Positions 60,946-64,000 of a stretch of 64,000 bases of DNA are shown piece after piece. The notes beneath the pieces were generated by a model. The model was not told the DNA's origin. It did not search any database and was given only the letters and a program-made list of their open reading frames with translations. Origin of the DNA: Datisca glomerata (lineage: Eukaryota; Streptophyta; Magnoliopsida; Cucurbitales; Datiscaceae); the NCBI GenBank assembly GCA_003255025.1, contig QANY01000280.1, positions 1 to 64,000 on the forward strand, written 5' to 3'. The first letter of the stretch is position 1. Each line of letters begins with the position of its first letter. Position numbers and translations under genes: made by a program.

Positions 60946-62185
60946 TGTCAAACTACAAAATTTTACTTAAAATACACTTAGTGTTGAAATTATTTTATTT
61001 AAAAATTCACGTCCCATACTTTGATGATTTTGCAATCATATTTCTAGAGTAAATATTTCTCAAGGTATTTATCTTAGACTAAAATGTAAAAACACACTAT
61101 GAGTAATGCTACACATTAATACTCGATCAAATTCATTTAACAAAATGACATGTCTATCATTCCTAATTTTTCCATCAAGGGTCTATCATGCACATTAAAC
61201 TAAATTAGAAATAGTAAATCATTTCAAATATCAGTATAACACTAATACTTGAAAGATTGAAAGATTAATTCCTCATTTGATTAAAGAAAACTTGAATTAA
61301 ATTTTACTCAGTCTGATGACTCTCAAATCTCTTCACTTTTTAAAGTAGCTTAATAAACCTTTCATAGGTTTCATGAATCTGTTAATTCATGCATCTTTTC
61401 ATACATTAATTATTCGTATTTTGTTCTTTTGACACAATTTCGCCGTTATAATATGTTAATTTAAATATGTTCATGCATCCAGAATGAAATATTAATAAGG
61501 TTTCGATCGTAACAATTTTTTAATTCGTTGATGAGATGAGGTGATTAGACAACGCATGTGGATAATTTAATTTGAAATTTTTAACATGATTTTTCTTATG
61601 GGTGCGGATCATAACGACATTGAAGCATCAGATTCAATCATAACTCAAAAATTATATAAAAGCATGATTGAGCAAGAACTGTGGTGCTGGTGGTGTACCG
61701 CTCATTTCTTTTGTCCTTTCACTAGTATCCGTTAAAATTTAAACGACACAGAGATAACACTACTTTTCACAAACACCGGAACTAAATTGTCAAATTATGA
61801 TATCAGCAACTTGAAAATTTTTTATATTTAAATTTAGAGAAATATATTATATATAATTATTTTTTAATATGATAGTTACATTTTAAGAATATGATAAATT
61901 GATGAAATGAAATTATTTTTAAGACTAATTACTCTCATACTCCCCTCACATTTTGATCTTGCACCAAATAACCCCTCACCTTTATAATGTTATTCTAATG
62001 CCCCATGATCTTTTATTTTATTTCATGAAAGCCCCTTACCGTTAATTTTGTCAAAAGATTGGCCGGGAGTGATTTTATATGAGGGTAAATTTGAAATTAC
62101 ACCCAACCAACCCCACTTACCTTTAAAAAATAATGCATTAAAATGAAAGGGAGAACGGAAAAAATGACTCATTTCTTAGTTTAAG
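60946..62185. other. AT-rich intergenic DNA
   Basis: No gene recognised. The 61920-62110 part, with CCCCTCAC and CCCCTTACC blocks, resembles the ends of common small plant elements, but I found no matching inverted partner. Confidence 0.35.
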
Positions 62186-62340
62186 TTGCAAAAATGTTCA
62201 GAAAAATTTTTGATTGTAAAAATGGCCGAAATATGATAAATAATTTATTCAATACTGTGAGATTTCGGTAAATAAATTTACCACGGTCAGATTTCAGCCA
62301 TTTTTACAAATAAAAAAAATTTCAGCTAATTTTGCAACTC
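62186..62340. repeat. Small foldback (hairpin) element
   Basis: Inverted arms of about 48 bp: 62186-62235 (GTTGCAAAAATGTTCAG and TGTAAAAATGGCCGAAAT) and, reversed, 62288-62340 (GTTGCAAAATTAGCTGA and TGTAAAAATGGCTGAAAT). The loop is AT-rich. Possibly a short MITE. Confidence 0.6.
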
Positions 62341-62466
62341 CACCTCCAAAACCTGCTATTTTCCCTAATAGAAATATATATTATCATATTAGTCGGTGCA
62401 CGTGTGATTAACATGTTATATTTTTAGCTGTGAATATTATTTATAATTATGTTGTGTTTATGTGAA

Positions 62467-62493
62467 TTAAATATATATATATATATATATATA
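62467..62493. repeat. (TA)n microsatellite
   Basis: A run of about 12 TA pairs in AT-rich intergenic sequence. Confidence 0.9.
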
Positions 62494-63007
62494 ACATCAT
62501 ACTATTTGTTTTCAATTTATTTGAATAACATCAATATAATGTTATATTATTATTTGTTGATATATTTACTTCAACCATGTTGTACCACATCATATATGTT
62601 TATAGAAAAAAAACTTAAGAGTGTACAATAGAAATATGCTCTCAAAAATTAAAAGACAATGATGTCATATAATTAAATTGTTTATTTCATATTTTATTTT
62701 AAACTTTGATCATCCATTTTTCGTTTCTATTATAAATTTAGTTTTTCGTTTGTAAATTTTGTGTAACTATATTTATACGATTATATATTATTTGTTTCCA
62801 TCATATCAATATATACTTTTCTACTTAAAAAAGTGGTATGTTCCCTTATTAAAAAATGGTGTTGTTTCACTTGAAAAAGTGGTGTTGTTTCACTTAAAAG
62901 ATGATATTGTTACTAACCAAAAGTTGTATTCATCATTTTTATGACTTATGAGTATACCAAATGGTCATACTTTGTGGCATTGATAACAATAATAATAACA
63001 ATGAATA

Positions 63008-64000
63008 AGATATTGGGGGTTATGCCCTCAAAGCATGTGTATTGACATTTTGATATGAAATTTGATAAGGTTTACATTTTTATTGTAATTATTTTTTTAA
63101 ATTATTGTTTAATAATTTATATAAATATCTAAAAATTCTCATTAATGAGACTATGATCTTATATTAGTATGAGAAGATTAAGATCATAAATAATGAATAC
63201 AATTATCACCAACATATTAAAGTATGGAATCTTTAATGAATGGTTGCTAGTACGGTTCACTAAGTATTATGAATGCATGTGATCTAGATCCGAATCATTG
63301 ACGTAGATAAATATCTTAGTAAAAGTGCCTTATATTATGAGATTATATATGATTATACCGATGTAAATTGATATATTTATATACGTGTCGTTTATCATAA
63401 AGATTAATACACACCAATTTTATGATCATATGTAGATCAGTCTAAATCCTGAGTAGTCATGAACACCTATGCATGTCTACCGGATACTCACTCGTTAAGG
63501 TTTGTTTTAAAAATATGCTAGTGACTTTTGTTTTGGAGATTTAGTGATATGGATGTCTGAGAACATGATCTTACGAGATTTGAGATCTAAGCTTTTCTAA
63601 CGGATCGTATATTGGTTCTCTTAAGTATTAATTCTGGAACTGAATGGTTATTGAGCTTAAATTTATAATAAAATTATAAATTAGCCATTCACTAGTGGAT
63701 TAATGGTATTTAAGGATCAAGAGATAATAGAAGAGTAAAACAATAATTTTGATCAGTTCTAATTTATGAACCAATAATTGGTGGACATAACTACATGAAA
63801 TGATTATATCAGTGGACTACATGAGAATACTCTACAAATGCAATATGCAGTCTCTAATAGTGCAATTCCATATTTATAGTGTAGTAATAATAGAATTAAT
63901 AAATAAGATTATTTAATTAAGAGTTTAATTAATAATCTGGTTTATTAGAGCTTAGGATTGCAGGTCCATCGTCCCCAAGTCACCTCTATACTACGCAGTC
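63008..64000 (+). mobile_element. Partial copia-type LTR at window edge
   Basis: Starts near 63008 with ATTGGGGGTTATGCCCTCAA, a layout typical of a second plant copia LTR family, and near the end has GGTCCATCGTCCCC as these LTRs do. It runs past the window, so I cannot tell a full element from a solo LTR. The assignment is by sequence style, not by a matching second LTR. Confidence 0.45.

Noticed and set aside
1..64000. CRISPR arrays, bacterial operons, rRNA and tRNA genes
   Set aside because: No spaced direct repeats of CRISPR type and no recognisable rRNA or tRNA were seen. The content is plant nuclear.

Overview
The window looks like AT-rich nuclear DNA of a flowering plant, most likely a eudicot. 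The reasons are a three-member array of COP1-interactive protein 1 (CIP1)-like genes, a plant-specific family, and plant transposon families: a Ty3/gypsy element with a chromodomain, Ty1/copia elements with long LTRs, a MuDR-type transposase, and the plant mobile-element domains DUF7745 and DUF1985. I could not fix the species.

Layout. 1-10.8 kb: transposon debris on the minus strand, namely a DUF7745 plus gag region with its primer-binding site and a multi-exon DUF1985 fragment, then AT-rich repeats. 10.8-13.1 kb: an unassigned stretch with splice-like signals. 13.2-20.8 kb: gene A (minus), a full-length CIP1-like gene of about 1497 codons, with two coding exons, probable 5' UTR exons, a TATA box and a run of exact 372-bp intragenic repeats. 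23.8-25.6 kb: gene B (minus), a shorter CIP1-like copy whose 5' end is gene A-like and whose body is gene C-like. 27.85-47.5 kb: one old copia element (minus) split by a 9.57-kb gypsy element with a perfect target-site duplication (TSD) and by a foldback element. 47.6-52.1 kb: a dead MuDR transposase (plus), interrupted by a copia solo LTR with a perfect TSD and by about 0.8 kb of GC-rich foreign-looking DNA. 52.9-56.7 kb: gene C (minus), a 709-codon CIP1-like gene with its own promoter. 56.7-63.0 kb: AT-rich, no gene seen, two inverted-repeat structures. 63.0-64.0 kb: a partial copia-type LTR running off the edge.

How it fits together. All three CIP1-like genes are read on the minus strand, so the transcriptional order is C, B, A. 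A B copy with an A-type 5' end and a C-type 3' body, lying between C and A, is what one unequal crossover in a C-A tandem pair would leave. Genes A and C keep a matching core-promoter block. Gene B lacks it and has a splice-junction change that would create a stop codon if its ancestral intron were removed. Most of the 27 kb between B and C is nested transposon insertion. The clearest things to follow up are this chimera, the 372-bp coding repeat, the layered insertions and the GC-rich insert.
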